Shown here: one piece after another, positions 10,639 through 20,098 of the stretch
How positions within the stretch are numbered: the stretch's first letter is position 1
Layout: each line of letters starts with the position of its first letter
Assembly: GCA_963700105.1 (NCBI GenBank)
Contig: CAVOWL010000006.1
Location: 62,001 to 126,000 of the forward strand
From: CAVUWL01 sp963700105
Lineage (GTDB): Bacteria > Actinomycetota > Thermoleophilia > Solirubrobacterales > 70-9
Length of the DNA stretch: 64,000 bases
Direction: 5' to 3'
Position numbers and translations under genes: made by a program
Notes under the pieces: model-generated
Told to the model about the DNA's origin: nothing
Database searches by the model: none
Seen by the model: the letters and a program-made list of their open reading frames with translations, nothing else

Positions 10639-13600
10639 TCAGCTTCGGCTGGGGTGGGGCTTTGCCCTCTTCGCCCTCTTCGCCCCACACGCCGTCTTCG
10701 CCTTAACTTGCCGGGTCAGGGTCTTACCGTTCTGGGCGTTGAATTCGATCGTGGAGACGATGGGGGCGTTGCAGAGGCTTTGGGTGTTAGAGAGGTAGCC
10801 CTTCGAGCCGCCGAAGAGAGTGAAGCGGAAGTGCCCGATCGGGGCGTCGGGGATGACCGGAACCACGGTCTTGAGACGACCGTTTTGCACCGAGGATGAT
10901 TCTGCCTCAGGCATCAGGGTGACCTGGCCGCCAAGGATGAAGGCGAGATGGGGAAGCACGCCGTAGCCCGAGACGGCATAGACAGGACCCTTGAGGGGCG
11001 CTTCGAGCAGCGGCGTCGTGGTGGTCGCTTCGCCGATCGGCTGACGCCCGGCGCATTGATCGGATGCCAGTTCTGCTCGATCGCAGATGTTGCCAAGGTG
11101 GCGCTGGTCGATCTCGAAGGCTTTCGGCAGGGTGACGCTGAGCGACTTGAGGTTGGCGTCGCCGGCACGGGTGTCGAGTTCGATCGCAAGGCTTGGATCC
11201 TTGCTGCGGGCGGTGGCCTTGTGGCCACCGAGCTGGGTGATCGACATCTTCGGGGCGAAGGGGAGGGTTTCGCAATCAACAACCTGAAACGGTGAGGTAA
11301 AGCTAACGTCGGTACCCTGGTCGCCGACCCCTTCGGAGCCAACCGTGAAGGCAGAACAGTTGGTCGGGTTGATCATGAAGTTGGGCTTGTCGATATTGAC
11401 CTGGATTGAGCGGAGGCGAAGTGGAATTCCACCAATGATCTCGGGGACCGTTTCTGAATCGGCGATCACATGAGCGTCGAGGGGATCTATATGCAGAGCG
11501 ACGCGGACGACGACGGTGCCGTAGTCATAGGGGCCGGCCAGCGCGGGGGTGATCACCACCAGGCTGAGTGGCGCGCCCTGGAAGGGCCCGGCCATGTAGA
11601 TCTTGCCGGTTGCGTGGAAGGGATGGGTGCCGGGACCCGCGGCGACGTTTGAGCTACCGATTTCAGAACTCGACGGGCAGCTGGGATCGGCCTGCTCGGT
11701 GCGTCCCGGAGTCACCGCGGCAGCGGCGACCTGGGCCTCGGGACAGTAGGTGACGCCGTGGAGGTTGGCGGTGAGGCCGGGGGGGAGGGTGAAATTGAGG
11801 TGGCCAAGGTCCTGGTCGCCGTCTTCGCGACTCAGTTTCAGGCTGAAGTTGGAGTAGGCGTTGGCGGTGGGGTTGGCGGTGCCGGCAAGGAGGGTTGGGT
11901 TAAACGGTCGGATCTCGCCCGGACAATGGGATCCGTTGGGGCCAGATTCGAGACTGAAGATCTGGCTCGTTTCCTGTTCGGCAAGACTCGTATTCCAGGG
12001 GTAGAACTCGGCAGTGACCGGGTAGATGGTGCAGCTGATCGGGGTTGCCATGAGGGCTCTTTCTCCGGAGAAGAGGTGGAGCTGGAAGTCTTCGAAGGGA
12101 GCCTGGGGCAGATTGGGGAATTCGGCGGTCAGCTGGCCGGTCACCGGGTTTGGCCTGACCGAGCCGACGAGCTTGGAGTTGATCCCGAAGCCCGAGGAGG
12201 TGAGAAAAAGACGGTACTGGTCGCCGGGCTTGGGTTCACCGATGTAAACGGAGCCTTCGAGGCGTTCGGGCAGCGCCGGGGTTCCGATCGAGAAGGTGCC
12301 GATCTTGGAGGTGTCGGGGCAGTTGGCCGGACCTTCGGACATGAAGTTGGCTTCGGTTTCCTTGCATTCGGTCTGACCGTCGGCGGCGTCGGGGTTGATC
12401 GTGAAGCCTTCGGGCAGGGTGACGACGGCTTCCTTGATCTCTGAGGGCTCGGCTGCGTGGGTCAGGAACTGGGGCGATTTGAGGTCGAGGTTCAGCCCCG
12501 AAGCGGAATCAGTCTCGCTGGTCGTCGGAGAGGCTTGCAGCACCGGTTTGAAGACCTCATTTTCGCAGCCTTCGATCGGGGGGTAGTTGGCGTTGACGGG
12601 CGGATGGTGGGTGGGATCGGCGTAGGATTCGACTTCCAGGGTGGAGGTCAGCTCACGGCCGGTGCAGACGGTCGGGTTGTCGATCAGGGGCTCAGGGGCG
12701 ATGCTGGAGCGGGTTGGGGTCGCGTTGCAGGCGGTCCCGACCTCTTCGGGGCAGCCGGCCGGCTTTCCCGGCTCGCCCCTGGGGAAGCGTTCGGCGTTGT
12801 GTCTTTCTTCGGCGGGAAATCCCCAAAAGGTGAGCTTGGCGGCGGCGAGGGGGGCGAGCTGGGTGATGTCTTTGACGGTGAAGCGCAGACCGTAGTCGGA
12901 GGCGGTGCGCACGGCGACAGGGATGGTGATCGGGATGTCGAGGACGGGCACGACGAAGGAGAAGCGGGCGGTTTCGCCTTCCTGGGGGACGATGAGAAAA
13001 ATCGGGGCCGTTCCAAGGAGCTTGTTCGGTTCACCCAAATAGTTGGCGCGGATCGTGATCAGTCCGGCCTGAGAATTGGGCGGGCATTCGTCGAGCGCGA
13101 AGTCCGCGGGGCGGCACTGAGTGATCGCGCGGGGGTTGCCAAAGACTCCGGTCGGGGCGTTGAAGACGACGTTTTGGGCCGCTTCAGGAGTACCCGGGCT
13201 TTCCAGCGAAAAGGAGGTCGTGAGGTCGGGGTGGGCGCCGGCCTGGGGGGCCGCGATGACGACGACGGTGGCGGACACGGCCGTGCCGGAGATCGAACCG
13301 GCAATCCCGACCAAATCGCCACCGCGAACATCGCCCAAGGTCGGTAGGTTCGCTTCTTCGCCGGGCACAGACCTCGCCCTGCGGTAGGTGGTTGAGGGGG
13401 AGACTTCCACGCTGTCGATGGTCCCTTCGCTCGTTTCGATCGTGAAGCTTTCGCCTATAGGTTCGCCCTGGAGGACGCCGATCGCCGCGGCTTCACCAAC
13501 CGGCGCGCTGGATTCGACGAGGGTGGTCTTGAAGGATTCCACCCTCTCCTCTGCACAGGCGGGGCCAGCGAAGGCCAACGCAAGTGCACCCGCCGCAGCC

Positions 13601-13641
13601 GCGAGGAGGCAGAGGTGCAGGCATCGGCGGGGGGTGCTCAT
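10639..13641 (-). CDS. AGGHP-A secreted four-unit protein with an extra N-terminal domain (cassette alpha, gene A)
   Basis: This 1000-residue predicted secreted protein has no recognised function. Signal peptide 1-30 ends GPACA. At about 45-136 an insert (IGVLQGEPIGESFTIETSEG ... LGDVRGGDLVGIAGSISG) splits the usual start of the family and resembles a DUF5666-type small beta domain. The normal AGAHPDL motif then begins four related Cys-containing units (LP-G, GNP, paired Cys, S-x-IG, PL-G-VY). The last unit ends FRFTLFGGSKGYLSNTQSLC, followed by NAQNGKTLT and a K/R/H tail. The ATG overlaps the stop of the upstream type II gene by 4 bp (13638-13641). GGAGG at 13652-13648 supports this start and lies in the upstream tail codons. 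The C-terminal 270 residues are nearly the same as in the A genes at 31071 and 45676. Confidence 0.85.
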   Translation of the reverse strand: MSTPRRCLHLCLLAAAAGALALAFAGPACAEERVESFKTTLVESSAPVGEAAAIGVLQGEPIGESFTIETSEGTIDSVEVSPSTTYRRARSVPGEEANLPTLGDVRGGDLVGIAGSISGTAVSATVVVIAAPQAGAHPDLTTSFSLESPGTPEAAQNVVFNAPTGVFGNPRAITQCRPADFALDECPPNSQAGLITIRANYLGEPNKLLGTAPIFLIVPQEGETARFSFVVPVLDIPITIPVAVRTASDYGLRFTVKDITQLAPLAAAKLTFWGFPAEERHNAERFPRGEPGKPAGCPEEVGTACNATPTRSSIAPEPLIDNPTVCTGRELTSTLEVESYADPTHHPPVNANYPPIEGCENEVFKPVLQASPTTSETDSASGLNLDLKSPQFLTHAAEPSEIKEAVVTLPEGFTINPDAADGQTECKETEANFMSEGPANCPDTSKIGTFSIGTPALPERLEGSVYIGEPKPGDQYRLFLTSSGFGINSKLVGSVRPNPVTGQLTAEFPNLPQAPFEDFQLHLFSGERALMATPISCTIYPVTAEFYPWNTSLAEQETSQIFSLESGPNGSHCPGEIRPFNPTLLAGTANPTANAYSNFSLKLSREDGDQDLGHLNFTLPPGLTANLHGVTYCPEAQVAAAAVTPGRTEQADPSCPSSSEIGSSNVAAGPGTHPFHATGKIYMAGPFQGAPLSLVVITPALAGPYDYGTVVVRVALHIDPLDAHVIADSETVPEIIGGIPLRLRSIQVNIDKPNFMINPTNCSAFTVGSEGVGDQGTDVSFTSPFQVVDCETLPFAPKMSITQLGGHKATARSKDPSLAIELDTRAGDANLKSLSVTLPKAFEIDQRHLGNICDRAELASDQCAGRQPIGEATTTTPLLEAPLKGPVYAVSGYGVLPHLAFILGGQVTLMPEAESSSVQNGRLKTVVPVIPDAPIGHFRFTLFGGSKGYLSNTQSLCNAPIVSTIEFNAQNGKTLTRQVKAKTACGAKRAKRAKPHPSRS

Positions 13642-16600
13642 TTGTGACCTCCACCCCTGGGATTGGCTGATTCGTGGTGCTTGTGCCTGCGCGATTTTGG
13701 CTTGTGTACGCAGCGACCGTGCTTCCTCACGTAGCCCCTTTTGCAGCTCTTGGATCCATGCCCCCCTTGCACCGGGCTTCCGGATTCAGTGCCGATTTGG
13801 AGTGGCCCGGGAGCCGGGCTGGCGGCGCCGTGGCACTCGTCTGAGGCTTTGCAGGTGACTTCGGGAAAGAGATAGGGGAAGCCGCCGCCTTCACGGGCGT
13901 CGTAGATCTTCATCGTGGGGCCGTTTTTGTCCTGAGGTGCCAGCGAGTCGCGGGTAAAGAAGTAGGCGTCTACGCCATTGGCGCTAACGCCAAGAAGACC
14001 GGAATCAAAGGAACCGGTGCCGGCGGAGATGAGGGCGAGGCAGCCACCGGCGGATGAGTCATAGGAGGGGCTTTGTTCATTGCAATTGCCAATGCCCAGG
14101 GCCTCCCACTCATAGACATCGCCCCTGCCGTTGGTGTCGGCGGCGACGAGCTGATCGGCGGTATCGAAGAAGACGCGCCCATCGTTGCTGAGGCTGTTGC
14201 CGTTGGGGGCGAGCGAGGCGTTGTTGGCTGAAGGTTCACCTGTGGTGGTGCACGAAACGCAGGTCAGGTCTTCGCTGCTGGCGTCGTAGCGGAAGATCTG
14301 GGGATGACCGGCGAGTTCTTCTTCTCCGCCGGCCAAAGCAAGGGTCGAGGGGAAGACGGCGTCGTTGCCGCTGGGTGTTTGCTGGAAGTCAGCGGTGTGG
14401 CGCGCTTCGGGTTCTGAGACCGAGTCGAGGACGAGAGGATTGTCGATCAGGGCGGTGTGGACGAGACCGCGGGGGAGGATTGCTACGTGAGTGCCGCCAG
14501 CGTTGGTGGCGTAGAGGTTGCCTTCGTGTTCGAGCGCGAGACCGAGGGAGCCGGAGAGGTTCTTCTGGCCGAGGGTTTCAAGCGCGATGCCGGAGGAGTC
14601 GAACTGAGCGATTTCGGTGCCTTCGTCGGCGTAGACGTCGCCGTTGGCTGGATCGACGCTGACGCTGCGGGCGGAATGGGTGGGGAGCTCGCCTTTGTGT
14701 TCGCCTTCGGCGCTATAGAAGTCGGTCACGCCGCCATAACGGGTGACGTAGACCCTCCCGGCGGAGTCCACGGCGAGACTGCTCGCCTCGGCTTCGGTTT
14801 TCGTCGGGAAGGCGGCGAAGTTCTCTCCTGGTTCAAAGGGGTTGAAGATGTATTGGGGTTCGCCGGAGGAGTCAAAGGCGTAGACGTCGCCGCTCGGGCC
14901 AGTGGGGTACCTATAGGCGGTATTGGCGCCGTAGAAGTTGCTGACGTAGACATCACCATTGGAGGGGTCGACGGCGACCCCAGTTGGTTCGGGGGAGCCC
15001 GTTGAAAAAGGAAATCCCTTGACGCCGAACTCTTCCTGTTCGGGGAAGTTCTTTATTTCGGAGAGGAATTTGCCCGAGGGGCTGAACTTATCAACGACGC
15101 CGTGGCCGAAATCGGGGACGTAGAGATCGCCGTTAGAGGGGTCGAATTCTTCGCAGGTCGGGGTGGTCGCCCCGGTCAGGGGTTCGGGCTTGTGCAGAGC
15201 GCAGGAATTGTCGACCGCGAGCTGGGTGGGAAGGTTACGAGCGCCGTCCTCGGAGAAGGATCCGGCGGCGGTCTTTGAGCCGTGAAGCTTGCCGTCGGGG
15301 CTGGGTTCGGTGTCGCCGAAGGAGGTGACGAGGCTACCGGAGGAGTCGAACTTCTCGACTGTGTTGGTCTTGTCGTCCAGGACGTAGAAGTCACCGCTGG
15401 AGTCGTCGAGGGCGAGACCGGTGGCGTCGGTGAAGGAGGGCGGCAGGTTGCGGCGGAAGACGTTTGTCTGCTTCGGCGGTTGAGGGCCGTCCAAGCTTGA
15501 CTCCAGGGTGGTGACGTAGTGGGTCGCGTAGGCATCGGCAGGGCCGGCGCGGTAGAGGTTGGGGGCGTTCAGAACCCCGCTGCCCGAGCCGGCCAGCTTC
15601 TCGGGGGAGAGGAAGTAGATGGTGCCGTTTGCCGAGGACACCCCTCCCCCACCTCCGATCGCGACGGCGCCGCAATTGACTTCTTCCGCAGCGGCGACGT
15701 TCCAGTGTTCGTGGGCGGAGTTCCCGACCGGGTCACAGGAACCGGAGTCGCCTTTTGAGATCAAGACCAGCGGATTGCCTTCTTCCCACATGAAGATGTC
15801 GGCGCCGGTGTGGGCTTCGTCTTCGTGGGTGAGATGTTCTTCAGAAGAGAAGAAGACCTTGGAGCCGTCGGCGCTCATCCCGTCGAAGAGAACGCCTTCG
15901 GCAGCGCCGGGTGTGAGGTCGACGGTACGGACCGAGTCTCCAACGTTCATGTATAGGTGCCAGTACCTGGCGCCTTCTTTTTCGGCGACGAGCTGTCCGA
16001 TCAGGATGTGGGAGCCGTCGCGCGAGATGTCGAGCTCGGCGATGCCGTTCGAGGAGCAGTTGATGAGACAGGGAATGTTGAGGAAGGGCGGGTCTTCGTT
16101 GCCGGGTGCCTTGGAGACGACATGGGTCTCTTCGGTTATCAAGTTGCGGTCATAGATCGCGATCTGGCCTTCGTTTCCATCGGGCTCGAACTTGGAGGTC
16201 GAGCCGAAGACGAAATGGGTACCGTCTGGCGAGAGGGGCCTGGCGATGTAGCCGGCTGGTCCGGCGGAGGGGCCGGGGTCTTCAGAGCCAGCCATACCCT
16301 GAATCAGTTCTCCACTTGGGAGGTGCAGCGGCTCGCCGGTGGAACCATCGGCGAAGCAGGGCGAGCAGATTTCAGAACCGCCGAAGGCAAAGGTGCCAAG
16401 GCCCGCATCGGCCCCCAGCAGAGTCGAGGAAAAGGGCGCGGAGGAGGGAGTGGCGTTGGCGGGGATGCCGACGTATTCGGTCGACCAGCCTTCCGCGCCG
16501 CGGGTTGCCACATAGGGGTCGATGCCGCGGTCGGTCGGATGGTTGGTGCCGGGGATGCCGCCACCCTGCACGCCGTAGAGGACACGGCCTTCAGCTTCGG

Positions 16601-19319
16601 GGTAGCCCGCAAAGGGGGCTTGTCCGGGAATCAGATTTGACTCGACGTCATAGCCTCCCGCGTTGGCGGCAGATACCAACTCATATGCCCGGCAGTCGAG
16701 AAGTCCGGCAGAGCTCGTTTGCTGTCTCACATGCGAGTTGGAGCACGGTTCGCCTGGTTCCTTTACAAATGTGTGTGTGGTAAAGGTCCGATCGGCCCCA
16801 TAGGTCGTGGCTGTGAGGTTTTCAGCGACGATGCGGAAGTAATAGGTGCTACCGGCATTCAGACCAAGGATGGGAACCGACGCTTCGACATACGTCGTAC
16901 CGACCCCGGCCAGACCTGCCAAGGCCGGAGTGGCGACGCATGGGTCGGGGTGATTCGAACACGCAGCGGTGCCATATTCGAGATGATAGGCGGTGTCGCC
17001 CGCTTCCGGATCGATTTCGGCAGTAACGCGGGCCGATTCGGTGTGGACAGCGGCAACCGACTCCGCTCGGACCACGGGAGCGCCGGGTGGAGTGGTGAAC
17101 CTCTGATCTTCGCCAAGACTCGATTCTCCGGAACCGTTTTCTGCCACGACACGGTAGTAGTAGGTGGTGAGGGGTTGAAGACCTTCGATATCAGCTTGAA
17201 ATTCGGTGGGCTCAGGGCCGTGCGGCGAGGCGAATTCGTGAGCGGGAGTTTCGTTGCCATAGGATTCGGTTGTTCCCCATTGGAAGTGGTAACGGGTGGA
17301 TGTTCCGTCACCAAGGAGCGAAGCGTTCAGAGTCGCGGCGGCGCCCGTCACGTGGGTGGGCGGTTCTGTGTTCAGGCCGATGACGGCGTGGGGGGTAAAG
17401 GTGCCAGCGGAACTTTGCGCGGTGCCGTTGGCGTTGATTGCAGTGACGCGGTAGTGATATGTGGTCTCGGTACTGAGGCCGTTGAGTTCAGCGCTGACTT
17501 CTGTTTTTTGACCTGAGTTCGCGAGGGTTGCGGGCTGGCACGCGACAGTGGTTGCGTTGGCCCAGCCGTCGTTGCCCTGGGTGGTGGTTCCTACCGATGC
17601 GGTTGCGCCGGGCGGGGTCAGGACAGAGGAGTCAGCGCTTAGCTGAGGGACGTCATCGCGGGCGAAGGCGCCTGTGAATTCGATCGCGTAGGGGCCTCCT
17701 TCGGGTCCACTGACTTCAACGTTGCCGGAGCCGATCGTGGAAATGGAGCCGAGGGCGTTCTGCACCGTTTCGGCGGAAACGTTGTAGGGAAGGCGGGTGG
17801 CGAGAGCAACGCGGCCAACGCTGGTTGCAGGATTTGAAATGCCAAAAAATTCGCCACCGTTAAAGGTGATGACGGTACCGGGTGGAATGCCTTCACCGGT
17901 AACTTCCTCGCCGGGGACAAAGGTTCCGGCAGAGGCGACAACCGACGTGAATATTGTGTTGAATTCGGGATAGAGTTCGCCGCTGCCGGTGGCACCGGTC
18001 TCCTGGCCTTCGAAGGTTAGATCAAAGCCGCCTCCGGTGGCTCCTGAAAGGGAGAGGGCCTGAACCTCGTTGACCTGGTCGGCTTTGAAAGCGGCATCAC
18101 TCAGGTAGGAGAAATGGCAGGCGCTCACTTCTCCTGCGGCGGCGGGATCGATATCAGCGTTGAGGGTGGTCGAGGTCGGGGACGGCCCGGGCGTGGGTGC
18201 GGTCGCGGTGACGTCAGGGAGATTGGGGACCGGGGTGAATACGTCGACGCGATGCTTGGCGGGGTCGGCGGCATATACGACTTCTGAGGATTCATCAACC
18301 GCCAAACCGGTGGCCCTGCCGAGTTCGGGGCCACCGAAGGAGTCGGTGGGCACACAGGGGCCAACGGAGGGCTCACAAGCGGTGTCGTAGTGACGGATAG
18401 ACCCTCCCGAGTCGGCGATATAGAGCTGGCCGTTGGAGAGGTCTGAGGCCAGCGCGGTAGGAGGCTCTGTGAAATCGGGACCGGTGACCCGGCCGAGATC
18501 GGTACCGGTCGGCCCGAACTCGTGGACGGCGACCCCCTGGGCGACGAAGTCGTTTTCGTCTTGGCCGAAGACGACTTGGCCGCCGGGGACAGAAGAATTG
18601 GGAGCAGGCGAGCCGAATTGACCGAGCTCGGTGCCCCCGCCAGCGAATAGGTCCCCGCTGGGGTCTACGGTGAGCGATCGAGGGAGGGATTCGACGTAGA
18701 TCTGGCCGTCGCTTCCCCAAGCGGTGATGGGAATTCCGTGGGAGTTGAACTTGGCGACGTGGACTTCGTATTGATGGAATTCCCGGTAGGACTGATATTC
18801 AACGTAGACGTCGCCAGCAGAAAAGTCATTGGAGTTATCGACGGCGAGATAGACGGGGTCAAACCCTGCGGTTCCGGGTTGACATTCTTCGCCAGGTTCG
18901 CTGGTGCAGACGCCCTCAGCCTGGAGTTCGGCGGGGGTGGGCGATTCCCCATGCGCTTCCTTAGCCTTGATCGCTTCGGCCACTCCCTTGTTGACTCCTT
19001 CGCCGAACATGAGAATGAATTCACCGGACGGGCTGAATTTCTCTACACGGTGGTTTTCGGGATCTGTGACGTATAGATCGTGGGTCGACTGGTCGACGGC
19101 GACATCAGAGGGGCTGGAAAGGCCTTCCCCCTGCGGACCGTTGCCGGTGTTCGCGAGGGCATTAGGACCCGACCCTGCAAAAGACGTTGAGAAGACATGT
19201 TTGTTCAGCGCGGAGGCCGGAGCGGCGAGGATGAGCGCCCCCGCCACGACAGCGATGCTGAGGGCCCACCTAGCCGACGCATCTCGGCGTTCTCGCGCAG
19301 CCGCCCGCGGCTCACGCAG
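13638..19319 (-). CDS. Type II giant secreted NHL/Fn3/PD40 protein (cassette alpha, gene II)
   Basis: About 1890 residues, predicted to be exported. The signal core SIAVVAGALILAAPASA is followed by NHL repeats (19.2-18.2 kb, e.g. DVAVDQSTHDLYVTDPENHR). Next is an Fn3-like domain interrupted by a nested insertion (18.07-17.57 kb), two or more Fn3-like domains, and the RQQTSSAGLLDCRAYE motif (16.74-16.66 kb). A PD40-like propeller (GMSADGSKVFFSS) is itself split by an NHL block (15.47-14.45 kb). It ends ECHGAAS, CKRGYVRKHGRCVHK and a basic tail. The start is unclear: the frame stays open to TTG 20171 (Met at 19667), but that stretch is a repeat array. CTG 19319 is the nearest possible initiator before the signal peptide, with no ATG or GTG there. 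The usual overlap with gene B is missing; gene A downstream overlaps by 4 bp. Confidence 0.75.
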   Translation of the reverse strand: MREPRAAARERRDASARWALSIAVVAGALILAAPASALNKHVFSTSFAGSGPNALANTGNGPQGEGLSSPSDVAVDQSTHDLYVTDPENHRVEKFSPSGEFILMFGEGVNKGVAEAIKAKEAHGESPTPAELQAEGVCTSEPGEECQPGTAGFDPVYLAVDNSNDFSAGDVYVEYQSYREFHQYEVHVAKFNSHGIPITAWGSDGQIYVESLPRSLTVDPSGDLFAGGGTELGQFGSPAPNSSVPGGQVVFGQDENDFVAQGVAVHEFGPTGTDLGRVTGPDFTEPPTALASDLSNGQLYIADSGGSIRHYDTACEPSVGPCVPTDSFGGPELGRATGLAVDESSEVVYAADPAKHRVDVFTPVPNLPDVTATAPTPGPSPTSTTLNADIDPAAAGEVSACHFSYLSDAAFKADQVNEVQALSLSGATGGGFDLTFEGQETGATGSGELYPEFNTIFTSVVASAGTFVPGEEVTGEGIPPGTVITFNGGEFFGISNPATSVGRVALATRLPYNVSAETVQNALGSISTIGSGNVEVSGPEGGPYAIEFTGAFARDDVPQLSADSSVLTPPGATASVGTTTQGNDGWANATTVACQPATLANSGQKTEVSAELNGLSTETTYHYRVTAINANGTAQSSAGTFTPHAVIGLNTEPPTHVTGAAATLNASLLGDGTSTRYHFQWGTTESYGNETPAHEFASPHGPEPTEFQADIEGLQPLTTYYYRVVAENGSGESSLGEDQRFTTPPGAPVVRAESVAAVHTESARVTAEIDPEAGDTAYHLEYGTAACSNHPDPCVATPALAGLAGVGTTYVEASVPILGLNAGSTYYFRIVAENLTATTYGADRTFTTHTFVKEPGEPCSNSHVRQQTSSAGLLDCRAYELVSAANAGGYDVESNLIPGQAPFAGYPEAEGRVLYGVQGGGIPGTNHPTDRGIDPYVATRGAEGWSTEYVGIPANATPSSAPFSSTLLGADAGLGTFAFGGSEICSPCFADGSTGEPLHLPSGELIQGMAGSEDPGPSAGPAGYIARPLSPDGTHFVFGSTSKFEPDGNEGQIAIYDRNLITEETHVVSKAPGNEDPPFLNIPCLINCSSNGIAELDISRDGSHILIGQLVAEKEGARYWHLYMNVGDSVRTVDLTPGAAEGVLFDGMSADGSKVFFSSEEHLTHEDEAHTGADIFMWEEGNPLVLISKGDSGSCDPVGNSAHEHWNVAAAEEVNCGAVAIGGGGGVSSANGTIYFLSPEKLAGSGSGVLNAPNLYRAGPADAYATHYVTTLESSLDGPQPPKQTNVFRRNLPPSFTDATGLALDDSSGDFYVLDDKTNTVEKFDSSGSLVTSFGDTEPSPDGKLHGSKTAAGSFSEDGARNLPTQLAVDNSCALHKPEPLTGATTPTCEEFDPSNGDLYVPDFGHGVVDKFSPSGKFLSEIKNFPEQEEFGVKGFPFSTGSPEPTGVAVDPSNGDVYVSNFYGANTAYRYPTGPSGDVYAFDSSGEPQYIFNPFEPGENFAAFPTKTEAEASSLAVDSAGRVYVTRYGGVTDFYSAEGEHKGELPTHSARSVSVDPANGDVYADEGTEIAQFDSSGIALETLGQKNLSGSLGLALEHEGNLYATNAGGTHVAILPRGLVHTALIDNPLVLDSVSEPEARHTADFQQTPSGNDAVFPSTLALAGGEEELAGHPQIFRYDASSEDLTCVSCTTTGEPSANNASLAPNGNSLSNDGRVFFDTADQLVAADTNGRGDVYEWEALGIGNCNEQSPSYDSSAGGCLALISAGTGSFDSGLLGVSANGVDAYFFTRDSLAPQDKNGPTMKIYDAREGGGFPYLFPEVTCKASDECHGAASPAPGPLQIGTESGSPVQGGHGSKSCKRGYVRKHGRCVHKPKSRRHKHHESANPRGGGHK

Positions 19320-19423
19320 TAGCCGCTCGGCTGTCCCGCGCTGCTGCTCCCGCGAACCGAAGAATCCTGAGAATCTGCCCTCGCTTTCGCCTTGGGGCAG
19401 CCTGCGTGCGCTCCCCTTATCTA

Positions 19424-19912
19424 AGAAAAACTGGATCGCACCTCGCTCGCTGCGCAAAGAATCAGATACATAGGGCTTCTCCCCCGCTCCGCTCGCAAGA
19501 GGATCAGGTTGCGGTGCTCGCCACCAATGCTTCGCCCTCGCTGCTGTCGCAATGGAATCAGATATGGATGCTCCGTCCACGAGGGCTCGCGGCGCGGGCG
19601 TTTGCAGCGATGCTTGCTCGCTCCGCGCTCCCGCCCTGCATCCCAACCATTGCTTCGGCTTCGCCATTGATGGCTGCGTCCTCCTCCGCTTCGCGAAGAT
19701 CCAATCCGTGACGCCGGCGAAGTAATGCTGCGCCGTCGCTCCACTCCTGAAGAACCAGATTGCGACAGTCGCTCTGCGATGGCCCACTGCCCAGGACTTG
19801 CCGGGCGGCGCAGAAGGATCAAATTGCGACTGCTTGCTCTCCCTAAATGCTCGGCTTCGCTCCTCATAAATGCTTCGGCTTCTCTCCCTCCCGAAGAGCC
19901 AGACCCTGACGG
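19424..19912. repeat. Array of about eight degenerate short repeats
   Basis: Copies of a core close to GAAGRATCAGATTGCGAC begin near 19424, 19456, 19497, 19551, 19695, 19749, 19812 and 19892, at irregular spacing of about 32-144 bp. Copies at 19749 and 19812 are closest to the core. Between them are CT-rich pieces such as GCTTCGCTC and TGCTTCGGCTTC. The array fills the space between genes B and II of cassette alpha, where the other two cassettes have a direct 4-bp overlap. No transposase or CRISPR-like regularity is present. Confidence 0.55.
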
Positions 19913-20098
19913 TCGGTCCCTCCGCCTTGCCCCCGCCAATGGCCACCGGAAATCTCGCTCGATCGCTCTGTCTCCCGACGCCGCGCGAACCTGCTGGGCC
20001 AGGCGCGCTTTCAGAGTCAAACGAAAGTGCACCTCTGCCGCACTCTCGGTATCCGCGTCTGACTGAGGGCCAACGGAATATGTTCACACCCCTAAAGG

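Noticed and set aside
19424..19912. CRISPR array
   Set aside because: Repeat spacing is irregular (about 32-144 bp), copies are degenerate and no cas gene is present.
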